Of a stretch of 26,707 nt of DNA, positions 15,600 to 21,883 are shown piece by piece. A program made the translations under genes and the position numbers. The notes below the pieces were generated by a model. The model did not search any database. It was not told the DNA's origin and saw only the letters and a program-made list of their open reading frames with translations. The DNA comes from DASTDY01 sp035457345 (GTDB lineage: Bacteria > Patescibacteriota > Saccharimonadia > Saccharimonadales > EFPC-124), in the NCBI GenBank assembly GCA_035457345.1, contig DATIBT010000031.1, positions 1 through 26,707 of the forward strand. The letters run 5' to 3'. Within the stretch, counting starts at the first letter, position 1, and the number at the start of each line of letters is the position of its first letter.

Positions 15600-16613
15600 T
15601 TAGCCTACAAAACCGTTGGGGTTGGCAGATTGCCAGCGCCAAGAGTCTTGGCAGGCTTGTTCAACTGTTTTTTCGGCGCGCCAACTCAGTTCGCGGTTGG
15701 CTTTGCTAGGGTCAGCATAACATTCGGCGATATCGCCGGGCCGGCGGGCTTCTTTTGTGTATTCGAGTTTTTTGCCGCAGGCTTTCTCGAAGGCGGCAAT
15801 AAGCTCCATGACGGAAGTGCCCTTGCCACTGCCAAGATTGTAAGTGGCCACGCCCTTTTGCTCTTGGCTATGCTCAAGTGCGGCAATGTGCCCCTTGGCG
15901 AGATCAACGACGTGAATATAGTCACGTACGCCCGTACCGTCGGGGGTGGGGTAATCTGTGCCGAACACTTTTATGTGCGGCAGTTTACCTACGGCTACCT
16001 GTGCAATATAGGGCAGGATATTATTCGGCGTACCGTTCGGGCTTTCGCCAATAGTGCCGCTAGCATGGGCGCCAATTGGGTTGAAGTAGCGCAGTATGGT
16101 TACTTTCCAATCTGGGTTGGCAACGGCAATATCGGTCAGAATTTGTTCACACATGAGCTTTGTCTGGCCGTAAGGGTTGGTGGCGCTCAAAGGGAAGTCC
16201 TCGGTGATGGGCGAGCGCGCGGGACGTCCGTATACGGTAGCTGACGAGCTGAACACAATATTGTTAACGCCATGCTTTTGCATGACTTCGGCCAGCGCCA
16301 GCGTCGCTCCGATATTGTTACGGTAGTAGTCGATTGGCTTAGCAACTGACTCGCCCACTGCCTTAAGGCCGGCAAAGTGAATCACGGCATCTATGGTATG
16401 CTTGCTAAACACCGTGTCCAGTGCTTCTTTATTGGTAACGTCTACCTCATAAAAGGCCAGCTCTTTGCCAACAATTTTTTCGACACGTTTTACTGCCTCG
16501 CGACTGCTATTAATGAGATTGTCGACAATAACAACATCATGCCCCGCCTGGATTAACTCAATAACCGTGTGCGTACCGATGTAACCGGCCCCACCTGTAA
16601 CAAGTACATTCAT
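15600..16613 (-). CDS. galE: UDP-glucose 4-epimerase
   Basis: 337 residues from ATG 16613, typical of GalE. Further in-frame ATGs at 16619 and 16628 add a few residues; GGGG lies just upstream of 16613/16619. It is an NAD-dependent short-chain dehydrogenase fold enzyme that interconverts UDP-glucose and UDP-galactose. Motifs: TGGAGYIG (6-13, NAD binding), HFAGLKAVGES (79-89), SSSATVYG (122-129, catalytic Ser) and NPYGQTK (146-152, catalytic Tyr148/Lys152); the later substrate segment RYFNPIGAHASG and the GTGVRDYIHV motif are also intact. It is the first gene of the minus-strand polysaccharide operon and should supply sugar nucleotide to the transferase at 15577. It is divergent from the ligase gene at 16666, with only about 50 nt between them. 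UDP-GalNAc or other 4-epimerase specificity is possible. Confidence 0.94.
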   Translation of the reverse strand: MNVLVTGGAGYIGTHTVIELIQAGHDVVIVDNLINSSREAVKRVEKIVGKELAFYEVDVTNKEALDTVFSKHTIDAVIHFAGLKAVGESVAKPIDYYRNNIGATLALAEVMQKHGVNNIVFSSSATVYGRPARSPITEDFPLSATNPYGQTKLMCEQILTDIAVANPDWKVTILRYFNPIGAHASGTIGESPNGTPNNILPYIAQVAVGKLPHIKVFGTDYPTPDGTGVRDYIHVVDLAKGHIAALEHSQEQKGVATYNLGSGKGTSVMELIAAFEKACGKKLEYTKEARRPGDIAECYADPSKANRELSWRAEKTVEQACQDSWRWQSANPNGFVG

Positions 16614-16629
16614 TTTCATACCCCACATC

Positions 16630-16659
16630 TTACCACAAGGTCACTTTATCCCGTATGAT
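16630..16659 (+). promoter_or_regulatory. Promoter of the ligase-GtrA operon, leaderless geometry
   Basis: TTACCA (16630-16635), 18 nt, TATGAT (16654-16659), then 6 nt to ATG 16666. There is no Shine-Dalgarno. The -35 overlaps the start region of divergent galE. Confidence 0.5.
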
Positions 16660-16665
16660 ATATGC

Positions 16666-17988
16666 ATGGTAGGGCGTAGAACTCTCGTCGCCGATTGGGC
16701 AATGCGAATCTTGATTGTGGCATTTGTGACAGTAGTAGTCACCTTGCCATTTCATGCGTTTATATCCACCTGGGGCGGCACCAGCATTGGTCCGCTGCTT
16801 ATTTGGAAGAGCTGGAAAGAATTGCTTTTGACCGCCCTTGTGCCGGTCGTTATTTTGTACTGCGTACTTCGACCAGATGTGGCAAAAAAAGTATGGGACA
16901 GCTGGCTGCTGCGGCTCATTGCCGTATATGTTGTGCTACATCTGTTGTATGCTTGGGGGTCGCAGGCATCGTTTGCGGCGGTGATTGCCGGGCTTATGAT
17001 GAATCTTCGGTTCCTTGCTATGTTTGTCGTAGGCTATCTTATCGCCACGAGCAAGCACCCCTGGGTGACACGGCTTTGGAAATGGGCGCCGCCAGCAATA
17101 TTTACCATTACAATCGTGTTGTCACTGATGGCGATTGCCCAAGTCGCCTTTTTACCGAAAGACTTCTTAACGCACTTTGGCTACGGCACCAGCACCATCA
17201 TGCCCTACACCGTGCTAGACGACCAACCCGACGCCCTGCGCGCCTTCGCAACACTGCGAGGCCCTAATCCGCTCGGTGCATACCTATTGATATGCCTCGC
17301 TGTCTGTGCCGTATTTATTGCCAAACAGCGCCGTAATATTTTTGCCGGCATTAGTCTGGGGTTGGGGGCTGTTGCTCTTGTCCTGACCAGCTCGCGCAGT
17401 GCGTGGCTTGGTGCTGGGGCGGCATGTGCGGTGCTCGTTTTTAGTCTTGTTCCGGTCGCCACCGTGCTGAAATGGGTGAAGTGGTGGTGGTTGCCGAGCG
17501 TGGTGGTATTGGTTGGTTTCTTTTGGGCTGCTGTTACCATACCGGCGCTCAGACTCGCGGTATTTCATTCAACAATTGACCGCACTACCTTGACTACTGG
17601 TTCGAGCGATAAGCATTGGACAGAGGTCACAAATGGCCTTATAGATGTGAGTAGTAGCCCATTCGGTCAAGGCGTAGGCACGGCGGGCCCGGCATCGTAC
17701 TACAACACCAACAATCATCCCAAAATTGCGGAGAATTACTTTATACAACTCGCCCAAGAACTAGGGGTAATCGGCGTGGCATTATTTATTCTGCTGAATG
17801 GCATGGTCATAACGCTCCTTTGGGAGCGGCGCCGCGACGCGTGGGCCAAGGCGTTGCTGGCAAGTTTTGTTGGTATAACTGTTATCAATCTGTTCTTGCA
17901 TGGTTGGGCTGATGATCCTACGGCCATGACTTGGTGGGCAATTGCCGGCCTATACCTTAGCAGCAACGTAGCGGCGAGAAAGAAATAA
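16666..17988 (+). CDS. O-antigen ligase/polymerase-like membrane protein (Wzy_C type)
   Basis: 440 residues, almost all hydrophobic, with about ten or more membrane helices. A long periplasm-side loop lies at about residues 295-370 (STIDRTTLTTGSSDKHWTE to IAENYFIQLAQELG). The segment VLTSSRSAWLGAGAACAVLV (about 242-261) is the characteristic Arg/Ser-rich helix start of the O-antigen ligase family PF04932, and the NYFIQLAQELGVIGVALF segment after the loop is also typical. Such proteins either polymerise repeat units or attach the finished glycan to an acceptor (lipid or protein) outside the membrane. With no lipopolysaccharide expected in this lineage, ligation to a glycoprotein or lipoglycan, or polymerisation, is more likely; this is inference. 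The gene is 2 nt from the GtrA-like gene and opposite the galE operon, so it is probably part of the same pathway. Confidence 0.85.
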   Translation: MVGRRTLVADWAMRILIVAFVTVVVTLPFHAFISTWGGTSIGPLLIWKSWKELLLTALVPVVILYCVLRPDVAKKVWDSWLLRLIAVYVVLHLLYAWGSQASFAAVIAGLMMNLRFLAMFVVGYLIATSKHPWVTRLWKWAPPAIFTITIVLSLMAIAQVAFLPKDFLTHFGYGTSTIMPYTVLDDQPDALRAFATLRGPNPLGAYLLICLAVCAVFIAKQRRNIFAGISLGLGAVALVLTSSRSAWLGAGAACAVLVFSLVPVATVLKWVKWWWLPSVVVLVGFFWAAVTIPALRLAVFHSTIDRTTLTTGSSDKHWTEVTNGLIDVSSSPFGQGVGTAGPASYYNTNNHPKIAENYFIQLAQELGVIGVALFILLNGMVITLLWERRRDAWAKALLASFVGITVINLFLHGWADDPTAMTWWAIAGLYLSSNVAARKK

Positions 17989-17990
17989 CA

Positions 17991-18440
17991 ATGAACCTCC
18001 ACTTGTACTACCAGGGGCCAGTCTATGCCAGAATTGACAGAGGTCAGCTGGTTGCCTATATGGTTACGGGTGCCGTTGTAACCGGCGCCGATTACGGCAC
18101 GTTCACCTATTTATTCAGCGTTTTAAGCCAGAGTTTATTAATCGCCACGGTGGGCGCGTATATTGTGGGGCTTATTGTGAGCTATTTGCTCAGCAGGTAC
18201 TGGGTGTTCCGCAAAGGGGCCGACCGTCAAAATTCGGCGACCAACCTCTTTCGTTATGTTGCCTTTTTGCTCATGAACCTCGCCATCACGTTTCTTATGC
18301 TGTGGGCTATGGAAAGATGGTTTGGCATAAGCCCGTACATTGGTAAGTTTATTGTTAACTTCTTTATGTTCTTTTGGATTTACCTAGGTAATACCTATTG
18401 GGTATTTGCAGGGGAGAAGATAGGACCCATTAAATTATGA
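17991..18440 (+). CDS. GtrA-family membrane protein
   Basis: 149 residues, normal for GtrA/DPMS-like proteins (PF04138), with four predicted membrane helices: LVAYMVTGAVVTGADYGTFT, LLIATVGAYIVGLIVSYLLS followed by RYWVFRK, LFRYVAFLLMNLAITFLMLW, and YIGKFIVNFFMFFWIYLGNT followed by YWVF. The two Y/W-V-F motifs after helices 2 and 4 are typical. Family members are thought to flip or assist transfer of polyprenyl-phosphate sugars in wall or O-unit glycosylation; here a link to the neighbouring ligase is likely. ATG 17991 is 2 nt after the ligase stop. The TGA stop overlaps the next ATG by 4 bases (ATGA). That TGA is used as a stop here supports the standard code. Confidence 0.9.
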   Translation: MNLHLYYQGPVYARIDRGQLVAYMVTGAVVTGADYGTFTYLFSVLSQSLLIATVGAYIVGLIVSYLLSRYWVFRKGADRQNSATNLFRYVAFLLMNLAITFLMLWAMERWFGISPYIGKFIVNFFMFFWIYLGNTYWVFAGEKIGPIKL

Positions 18441-18901
18441 CGAATTCCCAAGACCGGCCGTCTAAAAAACAACGTGAACTGCTGAGTTTTATTGCCGGCT
18501 TTATTTCTCAACACGGATATGGCCCTAGTTACAGGGAGATTATGAACGGGCTTGGCTACCGGTCGGTGTCAACTGTGGCCACGCATGTGGATAATCTTAT
18601 TAAAAAAGGTCATTTGCGCAAACGTGATTATTCGGCACGTTCGTTGGAAGTTGTTGAAGGCGCTCATAAAGACTTTGCTGCACCCAAAGTTGCAACACAG
18701 TCGCAAGAAAAGTGGCTCATAGAGCAAATAACGGCTCATTTCGTGGCTGTAGAGTCAAATGCAACACAGTCGCAAAAATATATAGACAATTTATTTGTGC
18801 TTGTTGGTGCGCTGCATGTGCTGGGGTTTGCCGATGCAGCACGGTCATTTAAGGCGAGGTTAATCGCGATGACGAAGAGAACGTCAACTAATGGTAATTG
18901 A
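18437..18901 (+). CDS. LexA-type winged-HTH protein without the S24 protease domain
   Basis: 154 residues. Residues 8-75 match the LexA DNA-binding domain: KKQRELLSFIAGFISQHGYG, PSYREIMNGLGYRSVSTVAT, HVDNLIKKGHLRKRDYSAR, SLEVVE. LexA is about 200 residues and has a Ser/Lys self-cleaving C domain; none of that is here. Instead the C part (80-154) is probably helical (EKWLIEQITAHFVAVE..., YIDNLFVLVGALHVLGFADA) and unlike anything I recognise; it could be a dimerisation or ligand domain. So it should bind DNA but not respond to DNA damage by LexA-like autocleavage. It begins within the GtrA stop (ATGA) and thus belongs to the polysaccharide-export operon, where it may act as local regulator. A 16-bp direct repeat lies inside. 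Its stop codon overlaps the -35 box of the tRNA promoter. Confidence 0.85.
   Translation: MTNSQDRPSKKQRELLSFIAGFISQHGYGPSYREIMNGLGYRSVSTVATHVDNLIKKGHLRKRDYSARSLEVVEGAHKDFAAPKVATQSQEKWLIEQITAHFVAVESNATQSQKYIDNLFVLVGALHVLGFADAARSFKARLIAMTKRTSTNGN
18691..18775 (+). repeat. 16-bp direct repeat inside the LexA-like gene
   Basis: TGCAACACAGTCGCAA occurs at 18691-18706 and again at 18760-18775, 69 nt (23 codons) apart and in the same reading frame, so both copies code for ATQSQ. The sequence between is not repeated. Confidence 0.85.
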
Positions 18902-18925
18902 CCTCTGTAAATAAGCTGCTATAAT
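18898..18925 (+). promoter_or_regulatory. Promoter of the tRNA-Asn gene
   Basis: TTGACC (18898-18903), 16 nt, TATAAT (18920-18925) with an extended TGC just before. This is the best vegetative promoter in the window. The -35 overlaps the TGA stop of the LexA-like gene. The expected start near 18932 gives a 40-nt 5' leader. Confidence 0.8.
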
Positions 18926-18936
18926 AGCCAAAGTAT

Positions 18937-18965
18937 TCCGAGGAACCATCGCTACCGTCCTCGGA
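18937..18965 (+). other. Hairpin in the pre-tRNA 5' leader
   Basis: TCCGAGGA (18937-18944) pairs with TCCTCGGA (18958-18965), an 8-bp stem with a 13-nt loop, between the promoter and the mature tRNA end. It could be a 5' stabiliser or processing signal. Confidence 0.55.
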
Positions 18966-18971
18966 TTATAT

Positions 18972-19046
18972 TCCGGGGTAGCTCAGCGGTAGAGCGGGTG
19001 GCTGTTAACCACTAGGTCGCGAGTTCGAGCCTCGCCCCCGGAGCCA
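18972..19046 (+). tRNA. tRNA-Asn (GTT)
   Basis: The cloverleaf folds fully: acceptor TCCGGGG with CCCCGGA, D arm GCTC/GAGC with a short loop, anticodon stem GGTGG/CCACT-type with loop CTGTTAA (anticodon GTT), and T arm with GTTCGAGC. The discriminator is G and the CCA end is encoded in the genome (19044-19046). This is the only RNA gene I can support. Confidence 0.95.
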
Positions 19047-19047
19047 A

Positions 19048-19084
19048 GAAAAAAGACAGAGGTTTTTAATCTCTGTCTTTTTTC
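19048..19084 (+). terminator. Strong intrinsic terminator of the tRNA gene
   Basis: GAAAAAAGACAGAG (19048-19061) and CTCTGTCTTTTTTC (19071-19084) are perfectly complementary over 14 bp with a 9-nt loop, and the 3' arm supplies a T-run. It starts 2 nt after the tRNA CCA end. It is symmetrical enough to work for both strands. Confidence 0.9.
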
Positions 19085-19138
19085 TTTGTCTCTGAGATTG
19101 GTTTTGGGCTGGCGACGGGCGCGCGGATGATCCAATTT

Positions 19139-19168
19139 TTGACCAACTACTGGGCCTGGTGGTATTTT
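19139..19168 (+). promoter_or_regulatory. Promoter of the 19175 gene, leaderless geometry
   Basis: TTGACC (19139-19144), 18 nt, TATTTT (19163-19168) preceded by TGG (extended -10), then 6 nt to ATG 19175. There is no Shine-Dalgarno. The match at both hexamers makes this one of the firmest examples of the leaderless pattern. Confidence 0.6.
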
Positions 19169-19174
19169 TTATGT

Positions 19175-19558
19175 ATGAGTGAATTTGCCCGCGGCCCAGA
19201 ATACGAACCAGCAGAAATAGAAGTGGGTGAAAAACTGCCTGGTTTATTGGCAACCAATGAAGAGTTACAAGGTCTACCGGAGGGAGTTAAATATGGGGAT
19301 CAAGTTGTACCCTCCCCCTACGGCCCTCTGTATTATGCGCCCGATCAACGCAGAGGCGGCTCTCTAAAATGGGTGACAGATCATGGTGAGGTTAGCATTA
19401 AGGTTGAGGCGGGCAGTGGCACGGTGGTGGAGATAGATGAAGATGCACGAGAAAAGCACTCCTTCATCCACGACGATGCTTACGAGATGGGTATAAAAGA
19501 GTACCGAGAGGTTGAACGCCGTATCGCCGCTGGCGAAGATCCAACCAATCCCGCGTAG
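19175..19558 (+). CDS. Small acidic protein of unknown function
   Basis: 127 residues from ATG 19175. This start is chosen over the in-frame ATG at 19127 because a -35/-10 pair ends 6 nt before it and because the extra 16 residues would lie inside that promoter. The protein is hydrophilic and acidic, with no signal peptide or membrane helix, so it is probably cytoplasmic. The middle (LYYAPDQRRGGSLKWVTDHGEVSIKVEAGSGTVVEIDED) looks like a small beta domain and the end (HDDAYEMGIKEYREVERRIAAG) a charged helix. I recognise no family. It stands alone between the tRNA terminator and a convergent protease gene 37 nt away. Confidence 0.7.
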   Translation: MSEFARGPEYEPAEIEVGEKLPGLLATNEELQGLPEGVKYGDQVVPSPYGPLYYAPDQRRGGSLKWVTDHGEVSIKVEAGSGTVVEIDEDAREKHSFIHDDAYEMGIKEYREVERRIAAGEDPTNPA

Positions 19559-19595
19559 CCACGTTATGGATTTCTGACCGAGTCAGTGGTTCGCC

Positions 19596-20267
19596 TCAAC
19601 GCCAAGAGGACAAATTGTTCAGGGAGTGTGCAATGGCACTGCCCATAAAAGATTTACTCCTACGCACCACATAGCTAAAAGCTAATCCTAAAAGAAAGAT
19701 TGAAATTGCGCCTCCGGCAGGTTTGGTGAGGTTTTCTGTGAGTGTGCCCAGGAAGAACCAGCCGGGTAGATGCAGCCCAAGGAACATGAGTGATGATAGT
19801 ATGCTTGCCTTCCAAAAGGAGTAGCTGTATTGAAGGTTCCCCAGTATCGCCCCTCTCATTAAAAATTCTTCAAACAGCGGGGTAATAATTGTGGCGCTAA
19901 ATAAGGCGTAGCTTATGTCGGTAGGAAAGAGCGGTTGATTATGTAAATACTTTGGAATAAACCCGCTTAGGGCAATGAGCAGGCCGATGCCGCCACCCCA
20001 TTTCAACCAGCTTTTCCAGTTTGGAAAGTTACATACTTCGCGCAGGCTTCTGCCGGATAGTCTCATGAGGGCGATGGCGGGCGCTATCCATATAAAAGCT
20101 TTTGCGGTTGTCCAATACACAAAGCTTCCTGTGCTTGCGGCCAGCCAGTCATTTTGTGCGTCTAGGTTGACTTTTAAAACCCAGGCGAGCGTCCAGGTTA
20201 ACATAAGGGCAAAGTAAACGCCGAATGTCCACTTTGCTATATTGCTGCGCTTTTTTCTTCCCGCCAT
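19596..20267 (-). CDS. CPBP-family intramembrane metalloprotease (CAAX protease-like)
   Basis: 223 residues, with about six to eight membrane helices. All three family motifs are present: EEFLMRG (Glu133, Glu134, Arg138), FLGLHLPGW (His166) and HSLNN (His214, Asn217/218), which together bind a catalytic metal within the membrane in the Rce1/Abi fold. In bacteria such proteins are linked to bacteriocin self-immunity, membrane-protein processing or protein maturation; there is no bacteriocin or prenylated target nearby, so the role is open. The start at ATG 20267 follows TATACT on the minus strand by 6 nt, again with no Shine-Dalgarno. The N terminus is short and basic (MAGRKKRSNIAK). Confidence 0.88.
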   Translation of the reverse strand: MAGRKKRSNIAKWTFGVYFALMLTWTLAWVLKVNLDAQNDWLAASTGSFVYWTTAKAFIWIAPAIALMRLSGRSLREVCNFPNWKSWLKWGGGIGLLIALSGFIPKYLHNQPLFPTDISYALFSATIITPLFEEFLMRGAILGNLQYSYSFWKASILSSLMFLGLHLPGWFFLGTLTENLTKPAGGAISIFLLGLAFSYVVRRSKSFMGSAIAHSLNNLSSWR

Positions 20268-20273
20268 ATTGGC

Positions 20274-20302
20274 AGTATAGCGAACAGGTTGTTAAATGCC
20301 CA
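20274..20302 (-). promoter_or_regulatory. Promoter of the CPBP protease gene, leaderless geometry
   Basis: On the minus strand: TGGGCA (20297-20302), 17 nt, TATACT (20274-20279), then 6 nt to ATG 20267. The -35 lies within one arm of an inverted repeat (20297-20309 with 20363-20375). Confidence 0.5.
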
Positions 20303-20399
20303 TGCGCTCAGAGCTGTAGCTTATGCGAGTGCGGGCTGCCATTGCCACACCGGCTTGGTGTTGTGCTCATGGGCAGGTAGCGGCCTTCGCCCGCCCACT
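20297..20399. other. Structured intergenic region with nested inverted repeats
   Basis: Between the divergent genes at 20267 and 20428. Outer stem: AGTG-CGGGC (20328-20336) with GCCCG-CC-CACT (20389-20399), 9 bp with a 2-nt bulge. Inside it CTGCC/GGCAG (20336-20340 with 20372-20376) and ACACC/GGTGT (20347-20351 with 20357-20361, loop GGCTT). A competing inverted repeat pairs TGCCCATGCGCTC (20297-20309) with GTGCTCATGGGCA (20363-20375), 11 of 13 matching. It could be a small RNA, a leader structure or operator sites; no family is recognised. Confidence 0.4.
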
Positions 20400-20408
20400 T
20401 ATTACATC

Positions 20409-20417
20409 TGTTATAAT
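20409..20417 (+). promoter_or_regulatory. Extended -10 promoter of the 20428 gene
   Basis: TGT followed by TATAAT (20412-20417), with no clear -35. The start ATG 20428 lies 10 nt downstream, so the leader is at most a few bases. Confidence 0.55.
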
Positions 20418-20427
20418 CATAATCACT

Positions 20428-20937
20428 ATGCAAATGCGCCGCCAATCCAAGTTCAGCATCCCGAAATCAGTGGTTATCACCTTGGCGAGTATTCTTGTTT
20501 TACTTGTTTTGCTGGTCGGTGGTGGTATCGCTTACGTGTGGTACATGGGCCAGCACCCGGCACCGAGTGCCATGGCAGAAGAGCCGGTGGTTACTGTGAA
20601 GAAAGTAGAAGCCAAACCAAAGGCGGTTGACCCTAATGCCGCAGTTGGCGTTTCGGTGCAATCCATTAATGCGGCGTCTCCAGGTGAAAACGCTTCGATA
20701 ACTGTCCGTACCTACCCAGAAGCGGAATGCACTATTGCAGTAGAGTACAATAAGATTCCGGCTAAAGATTCCGGCCTCATAAAAAAGAATGCCGATGAAT
20801 TCGGCATGGCCACTTGGGCTTGGACAGTCGACGCCGCCGCGCCGCTCGGTAAGTGGCCCGTCAAAGTCACCTGTGCCCATCATGGCAAATCTGGCATGGT
20901 GCAGGGTGATTTGGAAGTCACCAAAGACATCCACTAA
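20428..20937 (+). CDS. Single-pass membrane protein with small beta-sandwich ectodomain
   Basis: 169 residues from ATG 20428, chosen because an extended TATAAT lies 10 nt upstream and the frame before it would cross the promoter; ATG 20434 is an alternative. A basic start (MQMRRQSKFSIPK) leads to one membrane helix (SVVITLASILVLLVLLVGGGIAYVWY), a Pro/Lys/Val-rich linker, then an outer domain (about residues 70-169: VGVSVQSINAASPGENASIT, ECTIAVEYNKIPAKDSGL, ATWAWTVDAAAPLGKWPVKV) with two cysteines (AECTIAV and VTCAHHG) that could pair. The pattern is that of an Ig/CARDB-type sandwich and is similar in layout to the protein at 4697. The function is unknown. Its stop TAA directly abuts the stop of the convergent gene at 20938. 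Confidence 0.78.
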   Translation: MQMRRQSKFSIPKSVVITLASILVLLVLLVGGGIAYVWYMGQHPAPSAMAEEPVVTVKKVEAKPKAVDPNAAVGVSVQSINAASPGENASITVRTYPEAECTIAVEYNKIPAKDSGLIKKNADEFGMATWAWTVDAAAPLGKWPVKVTCAHHGKSGMVQGDLEVTKDIH

Positions 20938-21816
20938 TTATTTGAGCGATTGTATGTAATTGCGCAGCGCTTCACTGCTGAGCTTTTTCTCGGCCATAAT
21001 GAACACTAACAGATCATTTTTAATGAACACGGTAGTTTGTGGGCCTTTGATAGAAACGCCCGAATAGGCGGTTGTACTGTCGAGCTCCATTTTGTCTTTG
21101 GCGTAGATGCTCTCGGCGAATTTGCCGAGTTCTCCAAGCGGATCCTTTTTAAACCGTTCGGGGAGTGCTTGTTGGCTGACAGTTATGTTTATATCGTCTA
21201 CGTTGTCAGTGTAGCTGGCGACACCGCGGCCTGAGTCGAAGGCAACTTTGCCACTAGTGGTGTTTTTAATATCGCTATTGGGCGATATTACGGTAAACGA
21301 TGGCGCGGCGTTTTGGCCCGAGAGCACTTGCGACGATGGTTTTTTGCTTCCGTTAAGTTGCGGCAATACACCAAAGATAACTATTGTTGCAACAATTGCA
21401 CCACCAACAAGCGCCATTTTTTTGCGTTCTAGGTGTTTCACCTTCGTAAGTGCTAGGCGGGCAACCGGCAAAACGCGTTTTGTCTGCTTTTTGGCGGTAT
21501 GCTTGAGGGTGCTAGCAACGTCCTTAGCTTTTTCGATGCGCGCTTTTTTAGCTAACTCTTTTTTGAGCTTCTCGCGGGCAATTTCGGCTGCAAGCTTTTT
21601 CTGTGCGCGTTTATAATCTGATTCGTCATCGTAAAGCCAGCGGGTGCCTTCCAGGTACGCTTTGGCATCTTCTTCTGATTCGGGTTTTTTCGTCGAGGTG
21701 ACGGGCGTAGGGACTTGGTTTGGTTCGTCGGGAATTGTGGGATTGCTGCGCTGAATCGGCCGTCCCGCAAATCGGCCGCTCGATATGGTATCTAGCCCAA
21801 TCCTTTCCTTCCCCAT
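20938..21816 (-). CDS. Single-pass membrane protein with long basic cytoplasmic coiled-coil-like region
   Basis: 292 residues, ATG 21816, with TAAAAT on the minus strand 7 nt upstream. The cytoplasmic part is unusually long (about 130 residues): a Pro/Thr/Arg-rich start, then a Lys/Ala/Glu-rich helix (YKRAQKKLAAEIAREKLKKE, LAKKARIEKAKDVASTLKHT), very basic and likely a coiled coil. One membrane helix follows (MALVGGAIVATIVIFGVLP). The outer domain of about 135 residues (SFTVISPNSDIKN..., VASYTDNVDDINITVSQQAL, TTVFIKNDLLVFIMAEKKLS, ending EALRNYIQSLK) is alpha/beta and shows no cysteine or known motif. The helix could bind nucleic acid, ribosomes or partner proteins at the membrane, which is only inference. 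It is divergent from the serine-hydrolase gene at 21884. Confidence 0.78.
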   Translation of the reverse strand: MGKERIGLDTISSGRFAGRPIQRSNPTIPDEPNQVPTPVTSTKKPESEEDAKAYLEGTRWLYDDESDYKRAQKKLAAEIAREKLKKELAKKARIEKAKDVASTLKHTAKKQTKRVLPVARLALTKVKHLERKKMALVGGAIVATIVIFGVLPQLNGSKKPSSQVLSGQNAAPSFTVISPNSDIKNTTSGKVAFDSGRGVASYTDNVDDINITVSQQALPERFKKDPLGELGKFAESIYAKDKMELDSTTAYSGVSIKGPQTTVFIKNDLLVFIMAEKKLSSEALRNYIQSLK

Positions 21817-21823
21817 TTACCCT

Positions 21824-21829
21824 ATTTTA
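21824..21829 (-). promoter_or_regulatory. Candidate -10 box for the 21816 gene
   Basis: TAAAAT on the minus strand, 7 nt before ATG 21816. There is no convincing -35. It lies back to back with the promoter of the gene at 21884. Confidence 0.4.
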
Positions 21830-21846
21830 GCTGCATTTGTCCGGCT

Positions 21847-21876
21847 TTGCTATTAACTGGGGCGAGGTGAGATAAT
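21847..21876 (+). promoter_or_regulatory. Promoter of the serine-hydrolase gene, leaderless geometry
   Basis: TTGCTA (21847-21852), 18 nt, GATAAT (21871-21876) preceded by TGA (extended -10), then 7 nt to ATG 21884. GAGGTGA at 21864-21870 looks like a Shine-Dalgarno but is 13 nt from the ATG and probably too far. Confidence 0.5.
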
Positions 21877-21883
21877 AGCCGAC

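Noticed and set aside
18972..19084. tRNA gene as an integration (att) site
   Set aside because: No integrase gene or repeated tRNA 3' end is seen nearby in the window.
19574..19586. CTGAC-CGA-GTCAG hairpin between the convergent genes at 19558 and 19596
   Set aside because: Only 5 bp and no T-run; too weak to call a terminator.
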